DNA of 64,000 bases from Misgurnus anguillicaudatus (GCF_027580225.2 NC_073346.2:10380001-10444000), one strand, 5' to 3'; shown: positions 25,264 through 36,713, counted from the first letter of the stretch. The notes: generated by a model not told the origin, from the letters alone. Translations and numbers: made by a program.

Positions 25264-26218
25264 CAGAAGAGTGTCTGATACCAGGCACTGTTGCACTTTT
25301 CAACCCCATGGGGGAGCTGTAAGTCATTTTTACATGGAAACTACATTGTGTTGCTTTAACCCATACATCATAACTTGCCATGACAACTTGACATTAACTA
25401 AGACAACATAACTGACCACTTTTTACCAGTGATACAAATATAATTTGTCATTAAAATGTCATTAAGTGTTAATACTCTGTTAAATAGTTTTTATAACAGC
25501 ATCATGAATATTCTTCAGTTCATAATGTTTATTTGACCGAGTATTAATAATATTTGACATATTAACACTTAATGCCATTTAAGTCATGGTTTAATGTAAT
25601 GTTAACCCACAAAGCTAGGTAGTTTCTTAAGTTTGATAATTATTGTTTATAATTTATAACAAGTTGTGTTGTATTGGTTTATGTGTCAAGTTGTCATAAC
25701 AAAGATATCTCAAACAATGTCATCTTTGCATTAAAAATTACATAATTGAGTAAATTACACTTAATGGCAGTTGTCATAAATGTGCATAAAATCTTCTTCA
25801 TGTTCATGACACATGTCATGTTATGATTATGAATGTGTCATGTCGGTCTTATGCACACCCCTTCAAGTAAAGTGTTACCAAGTTTTTTTTCTAGTTTTTT
25901 ATTTTTTACAGGGCAGGGGAAAGCAAGAGGTAAGTTAAATTAAAATGAAAGTTTCTAAGTAGTTGCACACATCTAAATGCTTTTTGGCATTCAGAAATAG
26001 ACCCAGATAGATTTCAGCCTAATAGGGATACTTGCACAGAATCACCAATTTCACATGTATTTTGTGTATTTTCAAAATACAAAATACTGTATTTGTATTT
26101 AAATACATTTTTCCTCACAGTATTTTGTATTTGTATTTAAATACACTTTTCAAAACAGTATTTTGTATTTGTATTTGAAATACATTTCCATGTATTTATG
26201 CCCATCTCTGGCCACACA

Positions 26219-28621
26219 CCCAATATGGGCTGGGCGTGTGAAAGGTCAAAACGGCCTATCGCCCAAGCCATCATTGCTCATTTTTGCTCAATTCGCTCAA
26301 TCGCTCAGTTACTCAGGTAACCCATCGGAGCAGTTTGAAAACTCGCTGAGACTCAACAAGAGTCCCTCGGATTCATCATCTTTTCTCTGAGCCCTGTCTT
26401 TCTTCGGGACAGTCTTCCTGGCTTGCACTTTGCGCTAGAGTTCGGAAAACCACGCGGACCAATCCGCCCTACGAAACAACTTAACGGACTACATCTTACG
26501 AACACATCTGGACTCTCTCTCTCTCCTTGCTCGCACCGCGTGTAGCAGAAACTTCGCAACGAAAACACAAAGAGCCAAATGCAAGTATAAACTTGTTTTA
26601 CTCGCTGATGTTTAAGCTTTACCCCTTATGAAAATTAAGGCGCTACTTAGAGATTTTCCGATGGTTTGTGCAGATGTTAAGCAATAGTGCTTTGCCAATC
26701 TTTTACTCTCTCTCTCTAGCTTTTTCAATCTTACTTTCTCATCTATGTTTTATGTTATTGTATGTGTGTATGTTTAGTTAGTCGTTATGTGTACTTCATT
26801 TTATAGTTAATAAACCGGTTTGCATTTTCACAATTGAATTGTTTCGGTGTTCAATGCTCATGAAATTAAAGTCACTATTTCTGCCTTTTGATCCAGCTAC
26901 ACGCTGCGAGTAGCACTGTATATCAGTGAGAAGGTTAATTTTAAAGGCCATGAAATTAACATTTCTTGGACGTTAATATACGATTATGGATATATGTCTT
27001 CGGTGGACGAACATATTAATTAATTGTTATTATTAATTCTGCTACGCCAGGTAAAACCTGATAAACTTGTATAATTAATTACAGTTAATTATACATAATA
27101 TTCCCTTTTGAGCTAAAATCTAAGATTCCCTTGGGAATCCCCGTAGTGTTTCGGTCGGAGGTTCATAGTGTTTCAAATAACATTATTTCCCTCCTCCCGC
27201 AAATTCGCTACAGAAACTTTGTGAGTGTCGATCTATAGAACGAAAAAGATTGCAGCTTGAGCGGTCAGCAGCATGCTGCGCTTATAGCCTATATTCTGAA
27301 TAACTAATGGCCCGATAAGTTGATTATATGAGTACAGTGATTACAAATGAATGTCCAAAAAACTCGTAATATGTTAAACCGAAAGTTTAATCATGTCATT
27401 TCTTGCAGCCCTGCGCTGCGTCCGTGTATATGCGTCGGTCAACATCATACGCGTGATGACCTTGCACCTTAAATTACCCTAAATTTATGGTCATATACAG
27501 ATAAAAGTAAAACAACATTCGAAACTGTAAATGGTGTATTTTTATTTGTGTAAACTCACAATAAGGAGAAAACATTCTGCTTATTTAAAATCATTAAAAA
27601 CATGACGTGCTTTCTGCTGCTTTGGTTTTAAAGCGCGTCACAAAAAAGAACAGAAACTCAAATACTTTTTTATTTGTTGATAATTATTTAAGTGTAACAT
27701 ATTTCGTGTAGGCTTATTTATTTTATTATTATTTCTCAAAACAGAGACGTAGCCTAATCATCATCTGTTGATTTAAATCTATTTGTGCATAAAAACTAAA
27801 CCCATGGAGGAAAATTATGATATTTTTGGAGATTTATTTATAAATGAGTTTACAACGCGAATCCAGAAAGAAATTTATAAATTTTTTAAGACAGCCAGTC
27901 TGGCAGGGCTTTTTATTTTGCGAGGTGCCGCCGTGGGTTTTGTCTAGAAGGGGTACAGCAAATGCTGAAAAGTTAAGGATTAGATTTGGAGGTAGGATTA
28001 TTAGGATGAAAACAGCGGCTCTGGCTAAATGAGATACAAATACATCCTACAACTGTGTGAATGTGTTTAGAGTTGGGTTTGGGTGAAGGATTAGAATAAA
28101 ACAGTGCTCATCCGGCGAGATTTTGTTTTGCTGTATCCCTTACATCCACAACCGCAGGCGTGGCGGGGATGTTTTAGGCGAGACGGGCCGCCACGGTAGA
28201 ATGTATATAGCGGAAACACTGTATACATACAGTGGGGGATTGGTTAACATGTCTAAGGTAGGAGGTGTCTCCAAACACTAGGTAAAGTTTACTTATTTTA
28301 TTGTTACAGATTAACATCGAATCATGTTGTCATATTAATAAACCCATTAAAACATTTCATATGATACCAAACAAGACCAGATTTAGATTCTATGTGCATA
28401 TAGAATGTAGCATTTCATATAAAGTTTGCTTTTAGAACATGAGAAGAGGGGGAGAAGAAAGTGTGGTAGGGTGTGACTCTTCTGTCCCCACACCATGGGG
28501 TAGCTGTCTTGAGGGTAGATGTAAATTTGATTAGATCTTTTAGATCCTCTGTGTTCTAACAAAGGGTGATTGTCTTTGAGGTAGATATAAGCTTGATGAG
28601 ATCTTTTTAGTTTCTTACTTC
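26219..28621. other. No gene; possible LTR-like sequence
   Basis: A stretch at about 26230-27215 has a polyadenylation-like TTAATAAACC at 26807 and C/T-rich runs. It joins sequence left of 22483 once the nest is removed. It could be part of a solo LTR, but no TG...CA ends with a target duplication were found. CGGAAACACTG at 28223 is a lone hAT-style end. No coding signal. Confidence 0.3.
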
Positions 28622-29200
28622 TTTAGTTTCTAACTTCTCAGGCAGCTCAGAGAAGCCACGGAACTCCCTCCTCCTAATCGCGAACCAATTTAGTACAGTA
28701 GGCACACAACAGAGCTTTCAGTGTCTGGTGGAAATGCTCCAGAGCACCTTGGCATGTACATTTTGGAGGTAAAATTTGTTCGGCGGTCACTTTGTATAAT
28801 TTTCGGGATTCTAAAAATGTTAATGAATTGTGAGAGAGCTTTAACTATGGCTTTGGTGGTAATTTTCCGTAACGAAAAAGCTGCAGGATATCGGGTGGTT
28901 TGACACATGACCGTTAACAAAAACGTATTCCCCAATTTCGAAGGAGGCAACGGACCTACGCAGTCAATTAAAGATGCTCAAACGGTTGCCCCACAGCTGG
29001 AATTGGACATAAAGGAGCCAGTCTAAGAGACTGGTTTGGTTTACCTGTCATTTGACATGTAGGACACGTTTTAATAAACTTTCACATATCCTTTTCTAAC
29101 GGGGCCAATAAAAATGTCTCAAAATTCGGTCATAGGTTTTCCTTACACCCAAATGCCCTGCAACGGGACCATGCACTACATGAAGTACCACTTCCCGTAA
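28622..29200 (-). pseudogene. Gypsy integrase remnant
   Basis: An HHCC-type region lies at about 29081-29172 (GHLGVRKTYDRILRHFYWPR). The catalytic core follows, with IDCVGPLPPSKLGNTFLLTV and PKIIQSDRRTNFTSKMY. A short deletion near 28760 then removes the stretch before the block QGALEHFHQTLKALL, which continues in another frame with three stops down to about 28622. Two catalytic Asp positions and the Glu can be placed, but the frame is broken. Stops also precede the core near 28965. Confidence 0.8.
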
Positions 29201-30544
29201 ATAAGTGGGAACCACAATCTGCACCACCGCCTCACCTCGCTATACTCACTCTGGGACCACCCTTTTTCGTAGCAGCATCCCATCTTGCACAAAATACCCA
29301 GTATCTGCACTTTGCACCTCATCTGGGGACACAACAGCATCAAATAAAGCAGCCAATGTAGGGTTTTCCCGCTGTGCAGCTATTAACTCTGCCCAAGAAA
29401 AAGACGCAGGAAGAAGAGAAAAACCAGGAACATCATAATTACAGGACTTCTGTAAAGGAATTTGATCAACTTCCCCCTAAATAGAATCAGAAATTGCTTT
29501 CCTTTTAGAACGAGTAACAGCACACAATGAAAACACTGTTGGAAATTCTTCAGCCGCAACATTACACGAATTGTCAATGGGTAGTGGGGCATCAATGGGT
29601 AACGGCAATACATTTGGCCACACACGCTCTCCAGCCAAATTATTACCCAAAATCACCCCATTCCCTTCACTGGTAAGGATGGGCGCACCCCCATAATTAC
29701 CTCACCCTTTACCAATTCCGATCTTAAAACAACCTTATGCAATGGAACAGACATGCATGTAAGTGCTATTCCCTGAACCAGCACACTTTTGGCATCCAAA
29801 CTTGAGGCATCTGAAAATGGCAAGGTAGACTCTAGAATAAATGATTCCGAAGCACCGGTGTCACGCAGTATTTTAACATATTACATATTTACATATTTGC
29901 CAACCCCCGGCAGCGAAACAAACCCATCAGTTACAAATGGAGCATACCTCGGATTTAATTCGGTTAAACAATCATCCTGCGAGACGCAGCTCGGAGTGGA
30001 CACAATCAGTCAACAATACCGGAGAGGAAAACATTTTGTGATCTTATTAGACCCTTACCTCGAATTTGTTTATTTTTAAGAACAGGTCATTCCTTTTTTC
30101 AGTGGCCTTCCTCAAAGCAATAACGGCACAGGGAATCAGGAATAGCTCTTGGAGGGACATTATGCACTCGGTCTGTATTTAATCGATCAGGTTTCCGAAC
30201 TTAGACAGCCAGTGACTTTCACCATAATTCCTACCTCTAATAGCTTAATAATCAACAACTTGACTTTTGTGCGTTATCACAAAATCGTCAGCTAACACCG
30301 CAGCCTCCTAGCAGTCCTAGGCTTGTTAATATATATGTTAATATATTAATATGTTAATATATATTAATATATGTAGCGATATTGTCAGGGATAATACATT
30401 TAAGCTGCGCCGTGAGAATTAATTCTCGCAGGCTCTCAAATGTCTGCACATTAGAAGTAGAACACCAACGATCAAAATGAGTGCTTCATTCACAAAGAAC
30501 CTCAACATGCGTTTGTCGATCATTTTTCTTCTAACTGCAAAAAT
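29201..30544 (-). pseudogene. Gypsy gag end and protease-region remnant
   Basis: A gag zinc knuckle is readable at 30100-30132 (CRYCFEEGH followed by a stop; the last Cys is lost). Downstream on the minus strand, weak blocks such as SSLDAKSVLVQGIAL near 29800 sit where the protease and the protease-integrase linker belong. The 80-codon ORF at 29383-29625 is part of this linker. No intact DTG box was found. Confidence 0.6.
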
Positions 30545-31636
30545 GGGTAACGCTTTAGATTACAGCCCGGAAAGTACTTTGTAAGTACAGCAAATTTACA
30601 GCATGCATTTCTGTAATTATAGTGTACTTATAAAGTACATACATGTCATTTTAAGGGAACAATTTATAATATTTTGGGAACAAAGGGGTAACAAGTGCCA
30701 CTTTAATTTACAGCCCGCAGAGGCTGTACTTACTCTGTAACTACGTGAAACAAGGGGGTTAAAATTTTTGACTTAGACTGTAACAACACAAAACAATGGT
30801 ATATTTACACAGTAACTACAGGAAATAGTTCTAGTTTTGGTTGCTTTGTTTTCACCATAGTTGCCTTGCCTTTTTTTAATTTTGCTTGATGACCCAACAA
30901 ATTCCTGTACTCTTTTTCTTTCTTAAGGTAAGTAACCTTTATTGAAAATTCTAAATAAATTGTATCGTACTAATAAATAGCATAAACACATTAACTGAAT
31001 TTCAAGTTTTGTTGTTTAGTAATCTCCATCATCATGCATCATGAAATGATAAAATATGTACCCCCCGTGGTTAAAAAAATACTTAGCCTATGCCTAAATA
31101 TATTTTAAAAGCCTACCTATATATTGCAAAACTATATGTGGTGTATGACTATGTTTGAATGAAGACCCATAGTTTGCAGAATCCATGTGAACACCGATCA
31201 CCACGCACCAGCTATATGTGGAGAGGAGTGTGATCGAGCCAATTCAGTGAATGTGTGTGTTCTCGCTAAATTACTCTCAAACATAAGATTGTTTTGCATG
31301 TAGCCTACCCAATATCACGTAGGCCAAATATTTGAATCGTTAGTCCGAAGTTATAAATTACTTACTGTATAAATAATTTGTTATTTCCCACGTTTTTAGC
31401 ACATAAGTAATACATACCATGTAATATTAAAATAGTTAGCCCTTAGTTATAAGATACTTACTGCATATATTATTTGTATTTTTCCTGGTTGTTACTCCTT
31501 TGTCCCTCAAATATTATAAATTGTTCCCTTATAATTACACGTACGTACTTCATAAGTATACTATAATTACAGAAACTACGCTGTAAATTAGCTGCACTTA
31601 CGCAGTACTTCCGGGCTGTAATCTAAAGCATTACCC
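30545..31636. mobile_element. Long-TIR MITE, 1092 bp
   Basis: It begins GGGTAACGCTTTAGATTACA and ends TGTAATCTAAAGCATTACCC. Both arms go on for about 150 bases with matching GTACTT-and TTATAATATTT blocks. Possible 6-bp duplication AAAAAT at 30539-30544 and 31637-31642, though A-runs make this weak. Inserted in gag. Superfamily unassigned. Confidence 0.82.
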
Positions 31637-31878
31637 AAAAATGCAATCGATATGCTTCCGGAACTAATTCAAAAGCTTTAAAACCGTAGCTTTTACTTTC
31701 AAATAATTTTTGGAATCCTCTACAGAAAGCGCAGTATAAGCTTTCTGAGCTCTACCAACTAATACGGACTGAAGCATAATTGTCCAATCAGCACTAGGCC
31801 AATCTCGTTCATCTGCGACACTTTCGAATAAGGAAAAAACCTTTTTGGATCTTTTTCATTTAATTTTGGTAGCAACTT
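31637..31878 (-). pseudogene. Gypsy gag middle fragment
   Basis: Minus-strand blocks NEKDPKRFF, ADERDWPSADWTIMLQSVLV and GRAQKAYTALSVEDSK are typical of the capsid-like region of fish Gypsy gag. Frameshifts separate the blocks. It ends abruptly at about 31878, where plus-strand Penelope-like sequence starts. Confidence 0.7.
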
Positions 31879-32455
31879 CAAGTTATGGTTATCCCTCCAA
31901 ATGGATTGATGAAGCTTTTAATGTAACTCTCCATAAGACACATGCAGAGTTGTTAAAAAAAGACCAGAGTAGCTAAAAAAACATTCTTTCACTTTTATTA
32001 CCACTCATTCTTCTCAGTCTCACCTAATGAGATCCATTTTCAAAAAACATTGGCACTTATTGTCTTCCGATTCAGAATTAAGTGTCACTTTTCAAGATCC
32101 TCCACTGATTGTATTTAGAAGGGCTAAGAACTTAAAAGATTGTCTTGTACACGCTCAGTTTCAGAAGGGTACTCCGAGTCCCTCACAGAGAGTAATTAGT
32201 CCTTTACCTAATGGAAATTATCGCTGTGGAAATTGTGCACAATGTAACAATACCTTTAAAACTTATTTTTTTCATCCTAGAACCGGAAAAAAGTTTGACA
32301 TTAAGTCAGTTAAGTGTCTCTACACATGTGATTTATTTGATTCGCTGTCCTTGTGGTTTGGGATATGTGGGTAAAACGTCACGTCAACTTAAGCAAAGAA
32401 TTAGGGAACACAAAAGTTCAATCAGAAGAAAGGATATGTATTACCCGGTAGCTAC

Positions 32456-33215
32456 CACTGATCTATATAAATGACTGGATTGCGCATGACGTCACAACTG
32501 TGAAGCCACCGCGCCGCCATGTTGGTTTACCCAAACATTCTATTAAATCAATGGACGCGATCAGATTCTAATGATAAAACATCACTTTACTAGTCTTCGT
32601 TTTTATATCTGAAGTTACCCTGTACATTATTACAACACAAACGTCCTAAGCATGTACATAGTTATTTACTTAAAGTTGTACATTTTAGTTTTTAATCAGT
32701 TATTATACATTCATCTTCATTACAGTATCAGATCAGCAGACAGACCGCAACATATTTACAAACGTGCTCATTCTGAAATCTAAATAATCATGCTTTGTAC
32801 CGTATGTGCATGCAATAATTTGCTGGTTTTGTAATTATGTTATCTTTACATGTAACCTAACTTATTTAGAGAAATAACGCTGACCGTGTAGCTGAATGTC
32901 CAAAAAAACTTTATACCTGTGTCATTAACAGAACGCAGCAGACACACTCACCTTAACGTTTTTTATAAATCCATTATCCTGCCCGATTAAAACATAAACA
33001 TTGCAGATAACACCAGAGTTAACAGTTAATTTACGTACACGTATCCAAAAAATAATCTTGCGTGACTGATACGCCGTAAAGCGGGTGAATTTAAAACATC
33101 ACGCGCTCTGCCGGTTGGGTATACCAAGATGGCGGCTCGAACTCTGCGCTGGCTTCACCTCACGCTGTTACGTTAAGCGTTCTATGCGCAATCCAGTCAT
33201 TTATATAGATCAGTG
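32456..33215. mobile_element. hAT-like MITE, 760 bp
   Basis: Perfect 31-bp inverted ends start CACTGATCTATATAAATGAC. The 8-bp duplication GTAGCTAC is exact (32448-32455 and 33216-33223). A further inverted GCCGCCAT-TTGGT block lies inside each arm. It interrupts the Penelope-like ORF. Confidence 0.92.
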
Positions 33216-33246
33216 GTAGCTACCCATTTTAATGCATTTAATCATG

Positions 33247-33685
33247 CACTGCAAAAAATGACTTTCTTATTTAGTGTTTTTGTCTTGTTTTCAGTAGAAA
33301 TGTCTTGAATCAAGATGTATTTTCTTGGTGAGCAAAGTGACCTGGGAAAATGATACTAGTTTTTAGACAAAAAATATACAATTTAAGGGAATTTGTGCCT
33401 AAAACAAGCAAAAATAACTGCCAATGGGGTGAGAAAATTTTACTTGAATTGTTTAAAAAAAAAGAAATCTTATTTCACAATTTTTTTTCTCACCCCATTG
33501 GCAGATAATTTTGCTTGTTTTGGGGACAGTTTTACTTGAATTGTATGTTGTTTGTCTTAAAACTAGACTTATTTACTAAGGTCATTTTGCACATCAGGAT
33601 AAAGCATCTTGATTTAAGAATTTTTTGATGTTTCCGCTGAAAACAAGACAAAAATGCTAAGTGAGAAAGTCATTTTTTTGCAGTG
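33247..33685. mobile_element. CACTG MITE, 439 bp, 2-bp duplication
   Basis: It begins CACTGCAAAAAATGACTTTC and ends GAAAGTCATTTTTTTGCAGTG minus one base. The flanks are TG at 33245-33246 and 33686-33687. Removing it joins ATCATG to ACATTT in the Penelope reading frame. Internal inverted blocks include CACCCCATTGGCA. The TG duplication is not the TA expected of mariner; a CACTA-type origin is possible. Confidence 0.85.
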
Positions 33686-33983
33686 TGACATTTCCTCTTT
33701 ACGTTTTTGTGGTATTGAATAGGTGAATATGCCACCTAGAGGTGGTGATATTGATTTACTATTACAGAGAAGCACTTTTTAATGTGATGCTTTGAACGGT
33801 GGATTATACTTGTATATAAATGCTGTATCAGGTTCCATATGTAAAATGATATCATGTGTTTATTTGATTGAGCTTTAATCATGTGACTATTCTGAATTAT
33901 GTACTGATCATGTGACTTGATGTTTCTCCATTGTGATTGGTCATTTTTCCATTTTAATTTTGATGTTGTTTGTAACAATTGTA

Positions 33984-34021
33984 GTTGCCTGAGGAAGATC
34001 AGACGATCGAAACGTTGCAAC
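33984..34021 (+). ncRNA. Hammerhead-ribozyme-like motif in Penelope 3' region
   Basis: The order fits a type I hammerhead: stem I GTTGC (33984-33988), core CTGAGGA (33989-33995), stem II GATC/AGAC/GATC (33997-34008), GAAA (34009-34012), a minimal ACGT stem III, T at the cleavage position (34016) and stem I partner GCAAC (34017-34021). Penelope-like elements are known to carry hammerheads with very short, self-complementary stem III that work as dimers. An extra A at 33996 between core and stem II is a flaw. Activity unproven. Confidence 0.4.
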
Positions 34022-34599
34022 ACAACAATTATTACTTTTTTTAGCAAGCAGATAGTGTGCAGGAATTGCTTTTCGTGTATGTTACGAGACTTTTTGTCGT
34101 CTTATCCCACGCACCTATCCATTCACTTCAGGTGTGCGACGCTAATTTGTTTGTGTTTTTTGTTTATGACTGCTATACTAAAATAATCTCAGTCATTACG
34201 GCTAACTGTGTCCAGGTAGTGAACTAAATATTGATTTCATATCTGAAAATACAAAATAGTATAACACATACATCTGTTGATTTTTTCAGAAACAATGCAA
34301 TTCTAAAGACTTGACAAAGGTTTACTCGAGATTTTTCCTCTAATGTTTAAGACCTGTCTGGGTGAGGATTAAACTCCCTTAAACTCGTCATCTCTGATTT
34401 CTGCTTCCCTTTCCCAGCTTTGCACAAAACATTTCTGATGTCCATCTATAGGAGCCAATAGTGATCGATTCAAAATAAGATTATCATTATTATTTAGAAA
34501 CTTACTTTAGTTTGGTTATGTTTTCATAAGATATCTCGATCGTGTGGTGTCACCTTGACTTGATTAAGATTCCCGTCGAGTGATATGAAAACAAAGTCA

Positions 34600-35080
34600 G
34601 GGGTTGGACTTAAAAGATGACGGGGCATTGTCTATATCAATTTCTGTTTCTACCGAAGTCGTGTTGCTGACCTTCAGTTCAAGCTGCAGGTGATTCAAGC
34701 GATGTCTGTGTGTGACTGCGGTGAAGCACAAGTGATGCTGGCGCAAAGTAAAAAATGTGTTGACCGGTCAATGAATAAAATTAAAAGAACGTCATTGTAT
34801 AAATATCCCCATCATGCACGATGCAACATCGTGGCATTTTTTTTTGTACCGCGAAGTATCGTACTGCGAAGTATCGTTACCAGCCGTGTCTGGCACCTCA
34901 ATTATCATGCCACAATCAATCAACTTCTTTTTAATCACGGTTCTTAATTCGTCTTTTCGCAAACGTTTATCGATATCCACCAATTTATAACTTCCTACAA
35001 TCCCCCACAATTGTTTCTTTGAACACAAATTGAATTTCTCTTCTGACAGGGAGATTAATTAACTCCTCTAATAAAGTCAT
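34600..35080 (-). pseudogene. Gypsy gag N-terminal remnant
   Basis: An ATG at 35080 opens MTLLEELINLPVRREIQF, then a frameshift near 35020 leads into LWGIVGSYKLVDIDKRLRKD, the helical N-terminal part of fish Gypsy gag. A later block LNHLQLELKVSNTTSVETEI lies near 34640-34700. The start is 433 bases inside the LTR edge, a normal leader length. 34191-34599 holds no block I can assign. Confidence 0.65.
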
Positions 35081-35512
35081 TTTTCACGACGTCCAAACAA
35101 AACACAGTGACCGATAAATTAGACACAATGTAATTAACAAACATCAGACACGATAAGATACAATCCAGCTCATAACCAAATCTCCCCCTAAACAACCCAT
35201 ACCCGAGCTAACTCAATCCCAATTCTTCTGTGTTTTCCCAAGAGTCGAGCCTCTTTAAGCAACTAATACCGCTGGTACAGAGCTGAACAATCAGTCCAGA
35301 CCTTCCACCATGGCCCTGCACTCAACCCAGGAATACACACACAAAAAAAACCTACAACCTATCTGGGGAGCATAACAAATCATTATGAGCCGCATTGACT
35401 TACCTGTCCGAAGACAAACACGAACGAACTGCTTACCTGCGCGCACCTGATTTTTTTTCACTAATTACCACACCATGTGCCTCTTAAAAGAAATGAACGG
35501 CGAGCCCCCATA

Positions 35513-35948
35513 TGTTACAACCGGCTCATGGTTGCAACATTAACAAGAGGCAACACAGGCGGGTAAATAGAAAAAGAAATTATTTTATTTTATTAAATTA
35601 ATTTAACAAAAGATATACGAACAATCAGTAATCAATATGTGAATGTCAGTAGTGCAGAATGCATGGAAGAGGACTGTAAGCTGAAGGTCTGCATGAATAT
35701 TAACACAAATCATAACAGAAACACAAAAGAGAGCCGCTCGGTCAAGTGCAGTTATATCGTTGCGTGCCCCACGAAATCCACAGCGCTGGAGTTCTTATAA
35801 GCCCAGTGATGAGCCACAGGTGGAAAGACCACACCCCCAATAACGACATACCTAAAACTTATCAAAAAACAAACACAGGCCCACCACTAACTGGGACCTA
35901 ACACTGCAAATACCCTAAAATAATAATTAAGCTAAATCTCATTTAACA
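35513..35948 (-). repeat. Gypsy 5' LTR with adjacent primer-site
   Basis: On the minus strand it starts TGTTAAATGAGATT and ends CCGGTTGTAACA, so it has TGTT...AACA ends and is about 436 bases. Directly after it (35502-35511) the minus strand reads TGGGGGCTCG, the usual primer-binding style of fish Gypsy elements. The upper boundary is the less certain one. No second LTR was found. Confidence 0.6.
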
Positions 35949-36187
35949 AAAAATACACATCGAAAATTATGCATGTACAACAACAGCATAATAGTACTAA
36001 TGTACTATATGTAATATAGTATGGCTGTGTGACATTATGGTTTGTTTCTATTTATTTATAAGTCCTTGATTCTGATTGTGCCTAATATGAAAAAGCTGCA
36101 TCTCGTACCTTACTGCTTGCTTAAATATCTCTGTTTTACACATTTAGTATCAGGGGGGTCCCTGCTCCTTGCCTCTTTTATCTAAGG

Positions 36188-36713
36188 CAGGGGTCTCAAA
36201 CTCAAACTGGCTTGGGGCCATTTCTAAGACAGATTTCATCAGGGGGCCGCAGAGCTATTTTAACGTTCAAAAAAGTACAATATTTCTGTAAATGTCATGT
36301 TTAATTTATATTATTTAATGTATAATAATATTTAAAAATATATAAGCAGTGGTTTTATCTTTTTAATATACATTATTTTATAAAAGTAGCCTAAGTAAAT
36401 CTTTTCTTAACCTGATCTTAACTAAGACCTATTATAACCTTGCAACGGGGGACGCGACCCACGCCACGGAGCGCAACTTCCGCTCCTGAGCACTTTGGAT
36501 AGTAATGCTTTGACTTGTTTTAACGTGTTGTTAGACGCGACATGTGAACGAACACTTGAACGTTTAAATCAAAAATCAAACGAATATAAAACAGAGTAAA
36601 TAAAAATCTTTCTGCGGGCCAGATTATGTTATATTTTTGAAAGGTGACGCAGGCCGCACAGAGGGGGAGGGCGGGCCGCAAATGGCCCGCGGGCCGGGAG
36701 TTTGACACCACTG
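36188..36713. mobile_element. hAT MITE, 526 bp
   Basis: It starts CAGGGGTCTCAAACTC and ends GAGTTTGACACCACTG, with an exact ATCTAAGG duplication (36180-36187 and 36714-36721). The ends hold GGGGCC-type blocks. Confidence 0.92.

Larger units (their letters stand above)
23915..25355. mobile_element. TTAA MITE copy 2 (third level), split by hAT
   Basis: It has the same AGCAACACTATGTAG terminus as copy 1, in the opposite orientation, flanked by TTAA at 23911-23914 and 25356-25359. The right end has one change (ACATTGTGTTGCT). Removing the inner hAT and one duplication leaves 277 bases, against 276 in copy 1. Confidence 0.92.
23715..25879. mobile_element. Long-TIR element (second level of nest)
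   Basis: Arms of nearly 200 bases are inverted repeats. The left arm has CACTTTACTTAAAGGGGTGT and the right arm ends ACACCCCTTCAAGTAAAGTG. ATGACACATGTCATGA occurs in both. Net length without inner elements is about 720 bases. The exact ends and target duplication are unresolved. Confidence 0.8.
22491..26210. mobile_element. hAT element (outer level of a four-level nest)
   Basis: It starts CAGGGATGGGCAGTATTTC and ends ATGCCCATCTCTG, flanked by an exact 8-bp GCCACACA duplication (22483-22490 and 26211-26218). Subterminal regions are dense in TATTTTGTATTT and GTATTTAAATAC. About 1.55 kb is its own sequence; the rest is the inner insertion. No transposase ORF. Confidence 0.92.
31879..33900 (+). 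pseudogene. Penelope-like RT C-terminus with GIY-YIG endonuclease
   Basis: RSIFKKHWHLLSSDSEL starts the linker at 32029. RCGNCAQCN (from 32218) is the Cys-rich motif before the nuclease. The GIY-YIG core is CPCGLGYVGKTSRQLKQRI near 32348-32404. One frameshift lies at about 32290-32330, between the Cys motif and the nuclease core. After the two MITEs the C-terminal tail (PPRGGDIDLLLQRE at 33732) carries stops and another frameshift. In intact elements this enzyme nicks target DNA and the RT primes at the nick. It lacks the RT catalytic core here. Confidence 0.8.
31879..34190 (+). mobile_element. Penelope-like element fragment (5'-truncated)
   Basis: Plus-strand sequence begins in the RT C-terminal region (GYPSKWIDEAF), passes the GIY-YIG domain and ends in a 3' region with a hammerhead-like motif. 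A hAT-like MITE (32456-33215) and a CACT MITE (33247-33685) interrupt it. Excising both plus one duplication each restores continuous coding sequence through the blocks HFNAFNH and LRFCGIE. The 3' limit is approximate. Confidence 0.8.
28622..35948 (-). mobile_element. Gypsy LTR retrotransposon remnant (PR-INT order)
   Basis: In transcript order: a 5' LTR (35513-35948), primer-site region, gag N-terminus (34600-35080), gag middle (31637-31878 and below), zinc knuckle (30100-30132), protease-region remnants, then integrase (28622-29200). Integrase follows the protease region with no reverse transcriptase between, as in the Gmr1-like Gypsy group where INT precedes RT. The element then stops, so RT, RNase H and the 3' LTR are missing. 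A Penelope-like element and a long-TIR MITE interrupt gag. Confidence 0.75.

Noticed and set aside
16117..28233. One 12-kb hAT from CAGTGTTTCC (16117) to GGAAACACTG (28233)
   Set aside because: The flanking 8 bases do not match (about TAATATAC against TATACATA) and the interior is crowded with complete unrelated elements. Treated as two separate remnants.
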